A stretch of 47,500 bases of DNA, from contig CACEDG010000006.1 of assembly GCA_902558225.1 (NCBI GenBank), positions 1 through 47,500 on the forward strand. Direction: 5' to 3'. Within the stretch, counting starts at the first letter, position 1. Each line of letters starts with the position of its first letter. Positions 24,797 to 33,403 of the stretch are shown in pieces. Both the position numbers and the translations under genes were made by a program. This stretch comes from an uncultured Pelagibacteraceae bacterium. Lineage in GTDB: Bacteria; Pseudomonadota; Alphaproteobacteria; Pelagibacterales; Pelagibacteraceae. The notes beneath the pieces are model-generated. The model made no database searches, had not been told where the DNA came from, and saw nothing but the letters and a program-made list of their open reading frames with translations.

Positions 24797-25777
24797 TTAA
24801 ATTTTAATTGAATTAATTATTTTACCCCTAGCCTTTCTTTTCAAATGTACCTCACCCAAATGACAGACAATAGAGCCAGAAATATTTGCTCTACTCTGAT
24901 ACAAAATCACATTTTTGCTCTTTTTGATTACTTTTTTGTTTACATAAGTACAAAGATTAGGTTGTTCACTAATATTATACTCTAAATATTCCTTCATCTT
25001 CTTAAGGAAAATTTTTTTATTTATAGTTACTGCGTATTTAAAATCATTATAATTTTTTAAAACATCATACAGTGAACAAATTGAATGATATGGGCCTGTC
25101 ATTTTTTTTTCTAGATGATTATAAATATTCAAATTAAATTGATTAATTTCATTATTTGGATTTGAGTTAAAAGCTACAAAAGCTGCACCAGTTAATCCAA
25201 ATAATCCCTTACATGAACTATATCCTAATACATCGGCATATTCGTGATTTTTTTCTAAACCTATAGAAGCTGTTGCGTCTAACGCTAATTTAGATTTACA
25301 CCTTTTTTTTAATTCACTGAATTTTAAAATTGGAATTTTATAACCAATGCTTGTTTCGACAGGACATCCCATAATCCAATCATAATTTTTTGAAATATTA
25401 TCTATTTCTTGATAATTTATATAATCAATCTTTTTAATTTTTTTGTAATTATTACTGCTCGCAATAGACATAGATAAAAGTCTGTCAGAATAAGTGCCTG
25501 TTTTAATTATTAAAAGTTTCCCATAAATGAAATTATTTATCATTACTTCTAAGGCAAAACTTGCTGCTCCTTGCATTCTTGCAATATTCTTATGACTTGT
25601 TAATTTTTTTAATTTCTTGAGAACGTAATTTTCTAATTTTTGATATTGTTGATCTCCTCTTCCAAAACACGGTTCAATCGAAGAAATATTTTCAATCAAT
25701 AAACTTGCAGGCCCAGGTGTGAACAGTTTTTTTTTTGAATTTTTTATATATGTAAATTTTTTTAATGTATTAAGCAT
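24797..25777 (-). CDS. phnW: 2-aminoethylphosphonate:pyruvate transaminase-like class V aminotransferase
   Basis: The product is expected to interconvert phosphonoacetaldehyde and 2-aminoethylphosphonate. In the biosynthetic setting here it would make the amine. Visible marks are FTPGPASL (19-26), as in PhnW's 'TPGP', RMQGAASFALE (67-77) for cofactor phosphate, CPVETSIG (138-145), ALDATASIG (165-173) with Asp167, and the PLP-binding Lys190 in SSCKGLFG. A conserved-looking GPYHSICSLYD follows. At 326 residues it is shorter than PhnW (about 360-370), with a trimmed C-terminal domain, so the amino donor could differ. Its ATG follows the decarboxylase gene's stop without a gap. Confidence 0.88.
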   Translation of the reverse strand: MLNTLKKFTYIKNSKKKLFTPGPASLLIENISSIEPCFGRGDQQYQKLENYVLKKLKKLTSHKNIARMQGAASFALEVMINNFIYGKLLIIKTGTYSDRLLSMSIASSNNYKKIKKIDYINYQEIDNISKNYDWIMGCPVETSIGYKIPILKFSELKKRCKSKLALDATASIGLEKNHEYADVLGYSSCKGLFGLTGAAFVAFNSNPNNEINQFNLNIYNHLEKKMTGPYHSICSLYDVLKNYNDFKYAVTINKKIFLKKMKEYLEYNISEQPNLCTYVNKKVIKKSKNVILYQSRANISGSIVCHLGEVHLKRKARGKIINSIKI

Positions 25778-26887
25778 TTAATTAATTGACTCTAAAAAAT
25801 TTTTTTTTAATGCTAACATTTTTTCTTTAGGTCTAGAAATATTTTTTCTATGTCCTTTTTTAATTATTATCTCTATAAAACTATTTTTTTTACTCTTTAG
25901 GGAATTACCTATACATTGTAAAATACTTTTTTTATTTGTACACAAGTAAGTTTTATTATATCCAATTTCTTTTGAAAGTTTAAAAAATTTTACATGTTTT
26001 GCTGCGTTATCATGACCACCAACTGACTCATGGCTAAAATTATTAAAAACAATATGAATCAAATTTTTTTGTAACACACTTGTAGTTAAAGAACCAAGAT
26101 GCATTGTAATAGAACCATCACCATCAAAACAAAAAATCTTATTTTTTTTATTAATAGCTATTCCTTGAGCGACAGATATAGCATGTCCCATTCCTCCCAC
26201 ACACATAAAATTACGAATTTTAAGATTATTTTCTTTAATCAATTCATTGAGCTCTCTTGATAAGATTCCAGTTGTAGATATAACTATTGAGTCATTAGGT
26301 ATCTTTTTAACAATCAAGTTTAACACTTGCTCTCTTAGCATAAGTTTAGAGTTATTTTGTTTTTGATAATATTTATTTTCAAAAGTATTTTTTCTTACCA
26401 AAAGTGCCACTACTTCATTATTTTTTTTTGCTTTTAAACACAATTTTTTTATTATTTTTTTAAAATTACTTTTTTCATTAATAATATTGTATCTAATATT
26501 AAGATTTTTTAAGAGATTTTCTGTTATCATTCCTTGAGTTAAATGTTGTGGCTCATCTTTTAATTTCTTTTTTATCTCACCCCTCCAACCAATGATAAGA
26601 AATATCGGAATTTTATATACTTTTTTATCCGCCAGAGATATCAGTGGGTTTATTGCATTTCCAAGACCGGAGTTTTGCATATACACAATTGGAATTTTTT
26701 TACTTGATAGGTGATATCCTATTCCAATTGCAACTGCGGAGCCCTCATTCGCAGCTATTATATTTTTTTTTTTAAAATTTCTCTCAAACCCATAACATAA
26801 ATTTTTAAATAACGAGTCTGGAACACCTGTTGAAAAATTTAAATTATTTTTTTTTAATTCATTAATAAATTTTTGAATTTTTATCAT
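25778..26887 (-). CDS. aepY: Phosphonopyruvate decarboxylase (ThDP-dependent)
   Basis: This cytosolic enzyme drives phosphonate synthesis by irreversibly decarboxylating phosphonopyruvate to phosphonoacetaldehyde. The N-terminus STGVPDSLFKNL (19-30) and EGSAVAIGIGYHL with Glu48 (the ThDP-activating residue) match the family. MQNSGLGNAINPL (70-82) and the lid-like DEPQHLTQGM (111-120) also match. The C-terminal ThDP motif runs from GDG (256-258) to NN (282-283), then SHESVGGH. Length 369 agrees with Ppd/AepY/Fom2 proteins. It lies between the PEP mutase and transaminase genes with only a few bases of spacing, which makes the assignment strong. Confidence 0.94.
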   Translation of the reverse strand: MIKIQKFINELKKNNLNFSTGVPDSLFKNLCYGFERNFKKKNIIAANEGSAVAIGIGYHLSSKKIPIVYMQNSGLGNAINPLISLADKKVYKIPIFLIIGWRGEIKKKLKDEPQHLTQGMITENLLKNLNIRYNIINEKSNFKKIIKKLCLKAKKNNEVVALLVRKNTFENKYYQKQNNSKLMLREQVLNLIVKKIPNDSIVISTTGILSRELNELIKENNLKIRNFMCVGGMGHAISVAQGIAINKKNKIFCFDGDGSITMHLGSLTTSVLQKNLIHIVFNNFSHESVGGHDNAAKHVKFFKLSKEIGYNKTYLCTNKKSILQCIGNSLKSKKNSFIEIIIKKGHRKNISRPKEKMLALKKNFLESIN

Positions 26888-26891
26888 TTAT

Positions 26892-28196
26892 TTATTTTGT
26901 TCCTGGAATCAATTTTAGGATATCTTTAATACTCATTATAGTTTTTTCAGACTCATAAGATCTACCATATTTGAGTATATCTAAAGCTGTTTTTCTCATA
27001 GCTGGATATGATGCCCTTAACATTTGATTTGCATATATGACTATATTAAATCCAGCATTTTTAAGTTGATTTTCTCTAACGGTATTATAACTCGATGGAA
27101 CCGCTACAAGCGGTATATCAGAATATTTCTTTTTAAATTTTTCTGCGAACATAAGAATTTTATTAGGAGACTTATCCTTGCTATGAATCATTATTCCATC
27201 TGAACCAGCTTCCACATATTTTTGTGCTCTTAAAATTGCATCTTTTAAAGGTTTACCTAAAATTAAACTTTCTATTCTTGCTATTATCATCAATTTATTA
27301 TTTGTTGCTTTTTTGCTTGCTAATATTTTTTTATAAAATTCTTTAACATTCTCCTGTTCTTGCTTCACTTCATTACCAAATAAAGAATTTTTTTTTAAAC
27401 CTTTTTTATCTTCCATAATCACTGCTGAAATACCAGATCTTTCTAATGTTTTAAGATTTATTTCTAAATGCTCAATTTTACCTCCAGTATCAATATCCAT
27501 TATTAAGGGTTTAGTTGTAACATCAAAAATATCGTTTATATTTGAAAGTCTTTGATTTACATCCAATATTTCAATATCTGGTTTACCTTTTAAGGTAGCG
27601 TCTGTTAATGAGCTAGACCAAAATCCATCAAATTCAAATTTTTTACCTCGTCTATCATTATAAAAAGTTTTTTCTGCTATAATTGCTGACAACGGACTAT
27701 GAGCTTCGATAAATCGACTTAGACTTTTTGCTTTAAGTAATCTTTTTAAAATCATTTGTCTATTTGATGGTGTTGTCGCCTCCTGATGTATTCTTTCCTT
27801 TAATGCAAAACTAGAAACATCTTTTGTATATGGTACTTCAATTAATTTTCCTTTGACTTTTTTTAAAGATTTTAAAGCATAATTTCTGAATTTTCTTTCA
27901 CTCCCAAATTTCCAATCATCTCCATGAACCAAGTAATCAGGTTTTAATTTCAATATATTTCTTGAGCAATCCCAATCATTTTGTTCTACTACCTTAAATA
28001 TTCCATTTATATTCTGTAATATTTTTTTTCTTTGATTATAATTTAGTAACGGAAGTCTTTTTTGGCTCGCTATTGCATTATCGGTTAATAAACCCACAAT
28101 TACATTTCCATATTTTTTAGCTTGTTGGATTAAATTAATATGTCCATGATGCAATAAATCTATTGATAAAGTTATATATACAGTTTTATTTTTCAT
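26892..28196 (-). CDS. pepM: Phosphoenolpyruvate mutase fused to an N-terminal cytidylyltransferase
   Basis: PEP mutase makes phosphonopyruvate and is the entry step of nearly all phosphonate pathways. Residues 1-140 form a TagD-type nucleotidyltransferase: TLSIDLLHHGHINLI with HHGH at 16-19, LLTDNAI, QRKKIL, and HGDDWKFGSERKF. Residues about 155-434 are the mutase: SGISAVIMEDKKGLKKNS contains the diagnostic EDK-X5-NS motif at 262-271, preceded by DGFWSSSLTDA (190-200) and MDIDTGGKIEH (233-243). The C-terminus includes the DGIMIHSKD and VAVPSSYNT segments. The start overlaps the upstream cytidylyltransferase gene's stop by 11 nt. The fusion predicts that the phosphonate is handed on as a CMP ester. 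Confidence 0.94.
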   Translation of the reverse strand: MKNKTVYITLSIDLLHHGHINLIQQAKKYGNVIVGLLTDNAIASQKRLPLLNYNQRKKILQNINGIFKVVEQNDWDCSRNILKLKPDYLVHGDDWKFGSERKFRNYALKSLKKVKGKLIEVPYTKDVSSFALKERIHQEATTPSNRQMILKRLLKAKSLSRFIEAHSPLSAIIAEKTFYNDRRGKKFEFDGFWSSSLTDATLKGKPDIEILDVNQRLSNINDIFDVTTKPLIMDIDTGGKIEHLEINLKTLERSGISAVIMEDKKGLKKNSLFGNEVKQEQENVKEFYKKILASKKATNNKLMIIARIESLILGKPLKDAILRAQKYVEAGSDGIMIHSKDKSPNKILMFAEKFKKKYSDIPLVAVPSSYNTVRENQLKNAGFNIVIYANQMLRASYPAMRKTALDILKYGRSYESEKTIMSIKDILKLIPGTK

Positions 28197-28584
28197 AATT
28201 ATTTAGAAATATTTTTGCAGCTTTTTTTCTTATCATTGTGCTACTTATAGATTTAGTTCGATTGAAATTTATTGATTTTGTTTTAAATTTCCTTTTTTTA
28301 TAATCACTACCACTTATCAGAATATCTATTTTATGTTTATCTAAAAATTTTTGTTTAATTATAAAGTCTGAAGGAATGACTTTTTTAACTCCTTTAATTT
28401 CTAATAAAATTTCTTTTCTAAATTTAAACTTTAACTCTGGTGTATAACCTTTGTATTTTTTTATGTTTTTATCTGTAGATAATGCAATGATTAAATCACC
28501 ATATTTTCTTGCTTTTTTTATTAACCTTATATGTCCGTGATGAATTAAAGTCACAGACATATCTATCATTATTTTTTTTTTCAT
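28186..28584 (-). CDS. TagD-like cytidylyltransferase
   Basis: This stand-alone 132-residue nucleotidyltransferase belongs to the glycerol-3-phosphate/ethanolamine-phosphate cytidylyltransferase superfamily. Marks are VTLIHHGHIRLI with HHGH at 15-18, ALSTDKN (34-40), KFRKEIL, and the C-terminal RTKSISSTMIR, matching the 'RTxGISTT' nucleotide-binding loop. It likely makes CDP-glycerol or a CMP ester of a phosphonate such as 2-aminoethylphosphonate. Its sequence is like the N-terminal part of the adjacent PEP mutase protein (HHGHI-x-LI-x-x-A-x-KYG in both), so the two are probably related by duplication. It overlaps the next gene by 11 nt. Confidence 0.88.
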   Translation of the reverse strand: MKKKIMIDMSVTLIHHGHIRLIKKARKYGDLIIALSTDKNIKKYKGYTPELKFKFRKEILLEIKGVKKVIPSDFIIKQKFLDKHKIDILISGSDYKKRKFKTKSINFNRTKSISSTMIRKKAAKIFLNNYEK

Positions 28585-28603
28585 CTTAAGTGGTATGTAA
28601 TCT

Positions 28604-28631
28604 GTTATACTTATTTTTAATCTTTAATCAA
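28604..28631 (-). promoter_or_regulatory. Candidate sigma-70-type promoter for the phosphonate genes
   Basis: In the 74-base gap upstream of the cytidylyltransferase gene the minus strand reads TTGATT (28631-28626), a 16-base spacer, then TATAAC (28609-28604). These match the -35 and -10 consensus at four and five of six positions. The start of transcription would be about a dozen bases before the ATG. In DNA this A/T-rich, such matches are expected by chance fairly often, so it is only a candidate. Confidence 0.35.
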
Positions 28632-28658
28632 AGTTTATTGATTTAGTAGACAAATTAC

Positions 28659-29798
28659 TTAATCCTTAACTAAAATTTGATTTTCTAAAATAGTTTCAAA
28701 TCTCTCAATTGTTTTTCCAAAGTTAAAAAAAGAATTTTGTTTAAGACTATTCAATTGTGGAATTTTTAAATTGAAATTTTGAATTGATTTTTCAACCAAC
28801 TGGTCAATATTTTTAATTTCATTTTTCGAAAAAAAAGTTCCAAATTCATTTTTAAATTTTTGCTCAATAGGAACGAATTTTTTATAATCATTATAGTCTT
28901 CATTGTGAATTTTATCTATTCCCTCCAAAAAAAGCACTGGCCTATTTAATATTAACATATATTCTAAATATATGCCTGAGTTATCAGTAATAAGGCATTT
29001 TGCCTTTTGCATTGATTTTAGACTTTCGCTATTATCATCAAATCTAAAAGTTTTAAGAGAATTAAATTTTGCTTTAATATATTTCAAAGTTTCGGAGGAC
29101 CTTTTAAAATGTTCTGGATGAGGCCTAAATGATACATTATACCCTTTTTTTAATAATTCATTAATTATTTCACTACAATTTTCATTAATAAAATTTTTAT
29201 ATTTATATGTCCATGACGGTGCAAATAGTATTTCATTAGCATCTTGTTTAAAATCAATATTTTTTAAAATATAATCAAAATATAGATATCCACTTAATAT
29301 TAATTTTTTTTTCTTAATTCTTTTTTGATTTTCTCTAAATTGAATTTCATTTTTTTGAAATTGCCCATTGCATAAGATGATATCATAATTATCAAATGCT
29401 TTTTTAGTGTAACCTTTAAAAGTACTACCAGCAGCATGAAAATAATATATATATTTTTTTACATTTTTATTTTTCTTTATATGATGGTTGTCCAAATCTG
29501 TGAGTGTTAAGAAAAAATATTCAGCTTTAACGATTAAAAAGAATATTCTCATTAATAGACCGTTTCCAATAAATAAATTACATATATTTGAAATATTAAT
29601 TTTATCATCTATATCAGAACTTACATAATAAACTTGATTAGGGTATTTTTTTATTAATATTTCAATTATTGGAAAACTGTACTTTTGATAAAATCTACTT
29701 TCTGAATAAAAAATAAATTTAATTTTTTTATCTGCTAAGATAAAAATATTTCTTAATATTGAGAAATTAGATTTAATTTTTGCAATTAGTTTAAACAT
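28659..29798 (-). CDS. CDP-glycerol glycerophosphotransferase-like (TagB/TagF family) transferase
   Basis: The 379-residue protein resembles the GT-B polyol-phosphate transferases that use CDP-activated alcohols. Evidence includes YFHAAGSTFKGYTKKAFDNY with DIILCNGQFQ near residue 145, FAPSWTYKYKNF after the linker, VSFRPHPEHFKRS in the donor half, and CLITDNSGIYLEYMLILNRP, matching the 'TDYSS...' plus Arg-Pro motif of TagF. It is the first gene of the phosphonate strand, upstream of two cytidylyltransferase domains. The natural inference is transfer of a CMP-activated phosphonate (or glycerol phosphate) onto the glycan. No membrane segment is obvious beyond a hydrophobic stretch near residue 80. 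Confidence 0.82.
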   Translation of the reverse strand: MFKLIAKIKSNFSILRNIFILADKKIKFIFYSESRFYQKYSFPIIEILIKKYPNQVYYVSSDIDDKINISNICNLFIGNGLLMRIFFLIVKAEYFFLTLTDLDNHHIKKNKNVKKYIYYFHAAGSTFKGYTKKAFDNYDIILCNGQFQKNEIQFRENQKRIKKKKLILSGYLYFDYILKNIDFKQDANEILFAPSWTYKYKNFINENCSEIINELLKKGYNVSFRPHPEHFKRSSETLKYIKAKFNSLKTFRFDDNSESLKSMQKAKCLITDNSGIYLEYMLILNRPVLFLEGIDKIHNEDYNDYKKFVPIEQKFKNEFGTFFSKNEIKNIDQLVEKSIQNFNLKIPQLNSLKQNSFFNFGKTIERFETILENQILVKD

Positions 29799-29903
29799 TA
29801 AATTCCATAAAATGATATTATTTAAATTTTAAACTTAAAGATACAATATTTAAAATATTCTGATAGAAATATCTATAAATATCATTTATCCAAAAATTAA
29901 AAA
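29799..29903. promoter_or_regulatory. Divergent intergenic region between the phosphonate genes and region D
   Basis: These 105 bases separate two divergent start codons and should hold promoters for both directions. On the plus strand TACAAT (29842-29847) is a reasonable -10 element, and on the minus strand TATCAT (29817-29812) is another. Neither has a good -35 at the right distance. The rest is A/T-rich without repeats that I could recognise. Confidence 0.35.
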
Positions 29904-31628
29904 ATGAAACTTAGGAATTTACCTCAAACAATACTAGATCTTAATATTTGTGCATTATTCGGTATGACAAGTATGTTTGCTTTAAAAAATATACTTCCTA
30001 AAGGGTATACAACAGAATTTTTTGATAGAGGATATATATTGATAGGACTAACATTAATTGGCTTATTTGTATTATTTTTATCTTTAAGAAAAAAAATTGA
30101 AATAAAAAAGAAATTTCAACTCCCAGACTCAAAAGATATCATTCTACTTTCCTTACCAATGTCACCCGTAATCACTTTTATACTACTCAACATTGAGTAT
30201 CTTAATCTAATAGGTTTTATTTACGTTTTTTTTATACCTTTTATTTTTTGTGTTTTTTTTACTTTAATTCTACCTTCTCTATTTAGTTATTTTGGATCAT
30301 ATAAAATGCTGATGATTTCTGGGTTGGCAATTTCTTATACAACTCTAAATATGGCTCAAATAACAAATAACCCAACAACACATATATTCGATAGTCAGTT
30401 TATTACTCAAGGATTTTACTTAATTGGATCATTTGTGATCACCTATATTTTATATTCATTTAATAAAAAGGTAACTTACGTACTATTTATTACATTTATG
30501 ATAAGTGGAGTTTTTTTAAATTTTTTTAATAATTCTTCTCACAAGGATTTAGATAAAATAAGATCTTCTGATAGATTAAAATTATTTTTAGATAAAGATA
30601 TAAATACTATAATTCATAAAAAAGATATTTATATATTAATATTTGAGTCTTATTCAAATTTAGAAACTCTTCAAAATTATGGCTATGAAAATAAAAAACA
30701 GTTGAACTTTTTAGAAGATAATAATTTTACAGTTTACCAAGGAATTTATTCAAAAGGATCAACATCGTTAGCCTCTACCTCAAGAATTTTAGAGTTAAAA
30801 AATAATTTTTCGAGAGATGAGCGTCATTATTTGAATGGAAATGCATTTATATTAGATGCCCTAAAAGCTAACGGATATAAAACTATAGGCTTGTTTAAAT
30901 CTCCCTACGCCTTTGGTTCATCGCCTATTAGATGGGATGAGTATTATCCAAAAGACGATGTAACTAAAATAGGGGGTAAGACTATATTGAAAGCTATCTA
31001 TGAGGGTTATTTTAGATTTGACATTTTCAGTGACGATTATGACTCAGATACGTATTTAAAATTAAGAAGTAAATATTTAAGTACTCAAAACAAGCAGTCA
31101 ACACTATTTTATACCCACGGCGAATATCCTGGACATTCACAAAATTCTGGAAAATGTCTTAAGAAAGAAAAAGAAAAACATTTTCAAGGAATGAAAAAAG
31201 CTAATAATCAAATGAGAGAGGACGTAAAAATTTTAAAAAAAAATAATCCAAACGCTATAATAGTAATAGTTGGAGATCATGGTCCGTATTTAACAAAAAA
31301 TTGTACAGCATTAAAAAAATATAAAAAAAAAGAAATTAATAGACTCGATATTCAAGATAGGTATGGAGCTTTTTTGGCAATTCACTGGCCAAAAAATTTA
31401 CAAACAAATTCATACAATATTCAAATAATACAAGATATTTTTCCTGCGATCTTAGGTAATATAACTAGTAATAAAAAACTTTTCGATGAGTTAAAACTAG
31501 ATAGAGAGTCTTTGTATGATTACAAAGAGAGAATAGCAGGTGTTAACGTATCAAACGGTATAATTGTTGGGGGAGAAGATGATAAAAAACCACTTTTTAA
31601 TAATAGATCTTATATATTAAATGAATAA
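29904..31628 (+). CDS. Membrane sulfatase/LTA-synthase-fold enzyme (phosphoglycerol or phosphoethanolamine transferase-like)
   Basis: The 574-residue protein has about five to six N-terminal membrane helices (residues 15-205) and an extracytoplasmic alkaline-phosphatase-fold domain. In that domain DIYILIFESYSN (241-252) provides the metal-ligand Glu248, YSKGSTSLASTSRIL (282-296) is the nucleophile region, THGEYPGH (404-411) gives His residues, and VIVGDHGPYL (454-463) gives Asp458/His459. This order matches LtaS/OpgB/EptA-like transferases, which move phosphoglycerol or phosphoethanolamine from a phospholipid to a glycan. Being divergent to the phosphonate cassette, it might handle a phosphono head group, but that is an inference. 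Confidence 0.85.
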   Translation: MKLRNLPQTILDLNICALFGMTSMFALKNILPKGYTTEFFDRGYILIGLTLIGLFVLFLSLRKKIEIKKKFQLPDSKDIILLSLPMSPVITFILLNIEYLNLIGFIYVFFIPFIFCVFFTLILPSLFSYFGSYKMLMISGLAISYTTLNMAQITNNPTTHIFDSQFITQGFYLIGSFVITYILYSFNKKVTYVLFITFMISGVFLNFFNNSSHKDLDKIRSSDRLKLFLDKDINTIIHKKDIYILIFESYSNLETLQNYGYENKKQLNFLEDNNFTVYQGIYSKGSTSLASTSRILELKNNFSRDERHYLNGNAFILDALKANGYKTIGLFKSPYAFGSSPIRWDEYYPKDDVTKIGGKTILKAIYEGYFRFDIFSDDYDSDTYLKLRSKYLSTQNKQSTLFYTHGEYPGHSQNSGKCLKKEKEKHFQGMKKANNQMREDVKILKKNNPNAIIVIVGDHGPYLTKNCTALKKYKKKEINRLDIQDRYGAFLAIHWPKNLQTNSYNIQIIQDIFPAILGNITSNKKLFDELKLDRESLYDYKERIAGVNVSNGIIVGGEDDKKPLFNNRSYILNE

Positions 31629-31672
31629 TTTTGTTTTTAATTTAGGAATTATTTTTATAAATATTAATTTTT

Positions 31673-33172
31673 ATGGAAAAGAACATATATAGATTAATTG
31701 AAAAATCCAGTAATTTACACCCTAATAAAATTTTTTTAAAAGATATAAATAAAAAACTTAATCTAACATACGAAAAAACTTTGGAATTTATACATAAATT
31801 AAATTATTTTTTTTTTGAAAATAAAATTAAAAAAAAAGAAAAAATAATTGTAATTTTTGATAATTCTTTACTTTTAAGTTTGTTTTTTCTAGGAATTACG
31901 TCTTCTAATAGAGTATTTGTTCCCGTAAATCCAGATATTGGGAGATTTGAATTTTTAAATATTCTAAAAACATCTGAAGCAAAAACTTTAATTATTGATA
32001 AAATTTACAAAAAAAAATTTTCTAAACTTTTTAAAAAAAAAACTATCTACGTAAATGACCATCAAAAATTTTTAAATGAAATATTTGGTGAAAAAAAAAG
32101 AAATTTTGATAAAAATTTCTCTGGTTTATGTGAAATTCTTTATACTTCTGGATCTACTGGAAATCCTAAAGGAGTTATGCTTACTCATCAATCAATTTTA
32201 ACAAATATAAAGGGCTTAGAAAAAAGTTTAAATTTAAAAAAATTTAAAAATTTTATGGCGATTACACCTTTATTTCACAATAACGGTCAGTTTATTCCTA
32301 CACTACTATCAATAAAAACCTATGGAACTAGTCTTCCTGTAAATTCAAAAACGAGTGTGAAAATTTTTTGGAATTTAGTTAAAGATTTTAAAATTAATTA
32401 TTCTTCAGTAATGGCAACCCATATCAATTATTTAACAAAAAATTCTAAAAGTTACAAAAATCATAATCTATTGGGTTTATTTTGTGGTGGTGCAAAACTT
32501 GATGAGATTATTCAGAAAAAATTTGAAAAAAAATTTTCTGTTAAAATTGCTTGTAATTATGGTTTAACTGAAACATCTTCTATTGTTGCAACAGAAAATC
32601 TTCATAAATCTAAAATTTATGGATCAGTTGGAAAATCTCTTTTTAATAATAAAATAAAAATTATTAACAAAAATGAAATTATGAAAGGTTATGGTGAAAT
32701 AATTATAAAAGGTAAAAATTTATTTAACGGGTATATAAAAAACAAAACTAAAACGGAAAAGGTTTTAAAAAATGGATGGTTTAATACTGGTGATTTAGGA
32801 AAATTCGATAGTCGAAAAAAACTATATATTCACGAAAGAAAAGATAATATGATCATAGTGTCAGGCGAAAATATATTTCCTACTGAAATTGAAAAATTTA
32901 CTAACAATTATAAAAAAATAAAATTATCTGTAGTTGTTCCCATTAAAGATGAAATAACTCAAAATAAACTAGTTTTGATTTATGAAACAGATAAAAAAAT
33001 TTCAGAGGAAGAAATATTCAAATTTTTATATAAAAAAATTTCAATTTATAAAATTCCTAAACTAGCTATCAATTGTAAAAAATTAGGTTTAAATGAAATA
33101 CCTAAAGCTAGTAATGGTAAAATTTTAAGAGATAAAATTATAAAATATGCAAATCAAATTTTAAAAAAATAG
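31673..33172 (+). CDS. AMP-forming acyl/aryl-acid ligase (adenylation enzyme)
   Basis: The 499-residue member of the ANL superfamily activates a carboxylic acid as acyl-AMP and loads it onto a thiol. Core motifs are present: YTSGSTGNPKGVMLTH (the A3 P-loop, around residue 160), NYGLTETSSIV (A5), NGWFNTGDLG (A7), RKDNMIIVSGENIFPTEIE (A8 hinge) and PKASNGKILRD (A10, catalytic Lys). It is followed 12 bases later by a separate carrier-protein gene, so the carrier is the probable acceptor, as in DltA-DltC or stand-alone NRPS-like loading. Its substrate, fatty acid, hydroxy acid or amino acid, cannot be read with confidence. Confidence 0.92.
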   Translation: MEKNIYRLIEKSSNLHPNKIFLKDINKKLNLTYEKTLEFIHKLNYFFFENKIKKKEKIIVIFDNSLLLSLFFLGITSSNRVFVPVNPDIGRFEFLNILKTSEAKTLIIDKIYKKKFSKLFKKKTIYVNDHQKFLNEIFGEKKRNFDKNFSGLCEILYTSGSTGNPKGVMLTHQSILTNIKGLEKSLNLKKFKNFMAITPLFHNNGQFIPTLLSIKTYGTSLPVNSKTSVKIFWNLVKDFKINYSSVMATHINYLTKNSKSYKNHNLLGLFCGGAKLDEIIQKKFEKKFSVKIACNYGLTETSSIVATENLHKSKIYGSVGKSLFNNKIKIINKNEIMKGYGEIIIKGKNLFNGYIKNKTKTEKVLKNGWFNTGDLGKFDSRKKLYIHERKDNMIIVSGENIFPTEIEKFTNNYKKIKLSVVVPIKDEITQNKLVLIYETDKKISEEEIFKFLYKKISIYKIPKLAINCKKLGLNEIPKASNGKILRDKIIKYANQILKK

Positions 33173-33184
33173 AATTTCGATAAA

Positions 33185-33403
33185 ATGAATAATTCAACTA
33201 AAAAAATATTTAAAAAAGTTTTTGGAAATAAAATTAATATTAATATTAATTCAGATATAAATAATGTTTATAAATGGGATTCATTAAATCATATAAAACT
33301 AATTTCTGAGATAGAAAAAGTAACTAAAAAAAAACTCAAAATCAGCGAGGTTATTCAGTTAACATCTGTAAGAAAAATTGATAGTTTATTAAAAAAAAAA
33401 TGA
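33185..33403 (+). CDS. Acyl/peptidyl carrier protein
   Basis: This 72-residue protein has the four-helix carrier layout with YKWDSLNHIKLI at 29-40. Ser33 in DSL is the expected 4'-phosphopantetheine attachment site. EIEKVTKKKLKISEV and a short last helix follow. Unlike housekeeping ACPs it is basic (Lys-rich) and 'DSLNH' replaces 'DSLD', as in carriers dedicated to one ligase. It lies between the adenylating ligase and the GNAT gene, with which it overlaps as ATGA. No phosphopantetheinyl transferase is visible, so the host enzyme would have to modify it. Confidence 0.9.
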   Translation: MNNSTKKIFKKVFGNKINININSDINNVYKWDSLNHIKLISEIEKVTKKKLKISEVIQLTSVRKIDSLLKKK

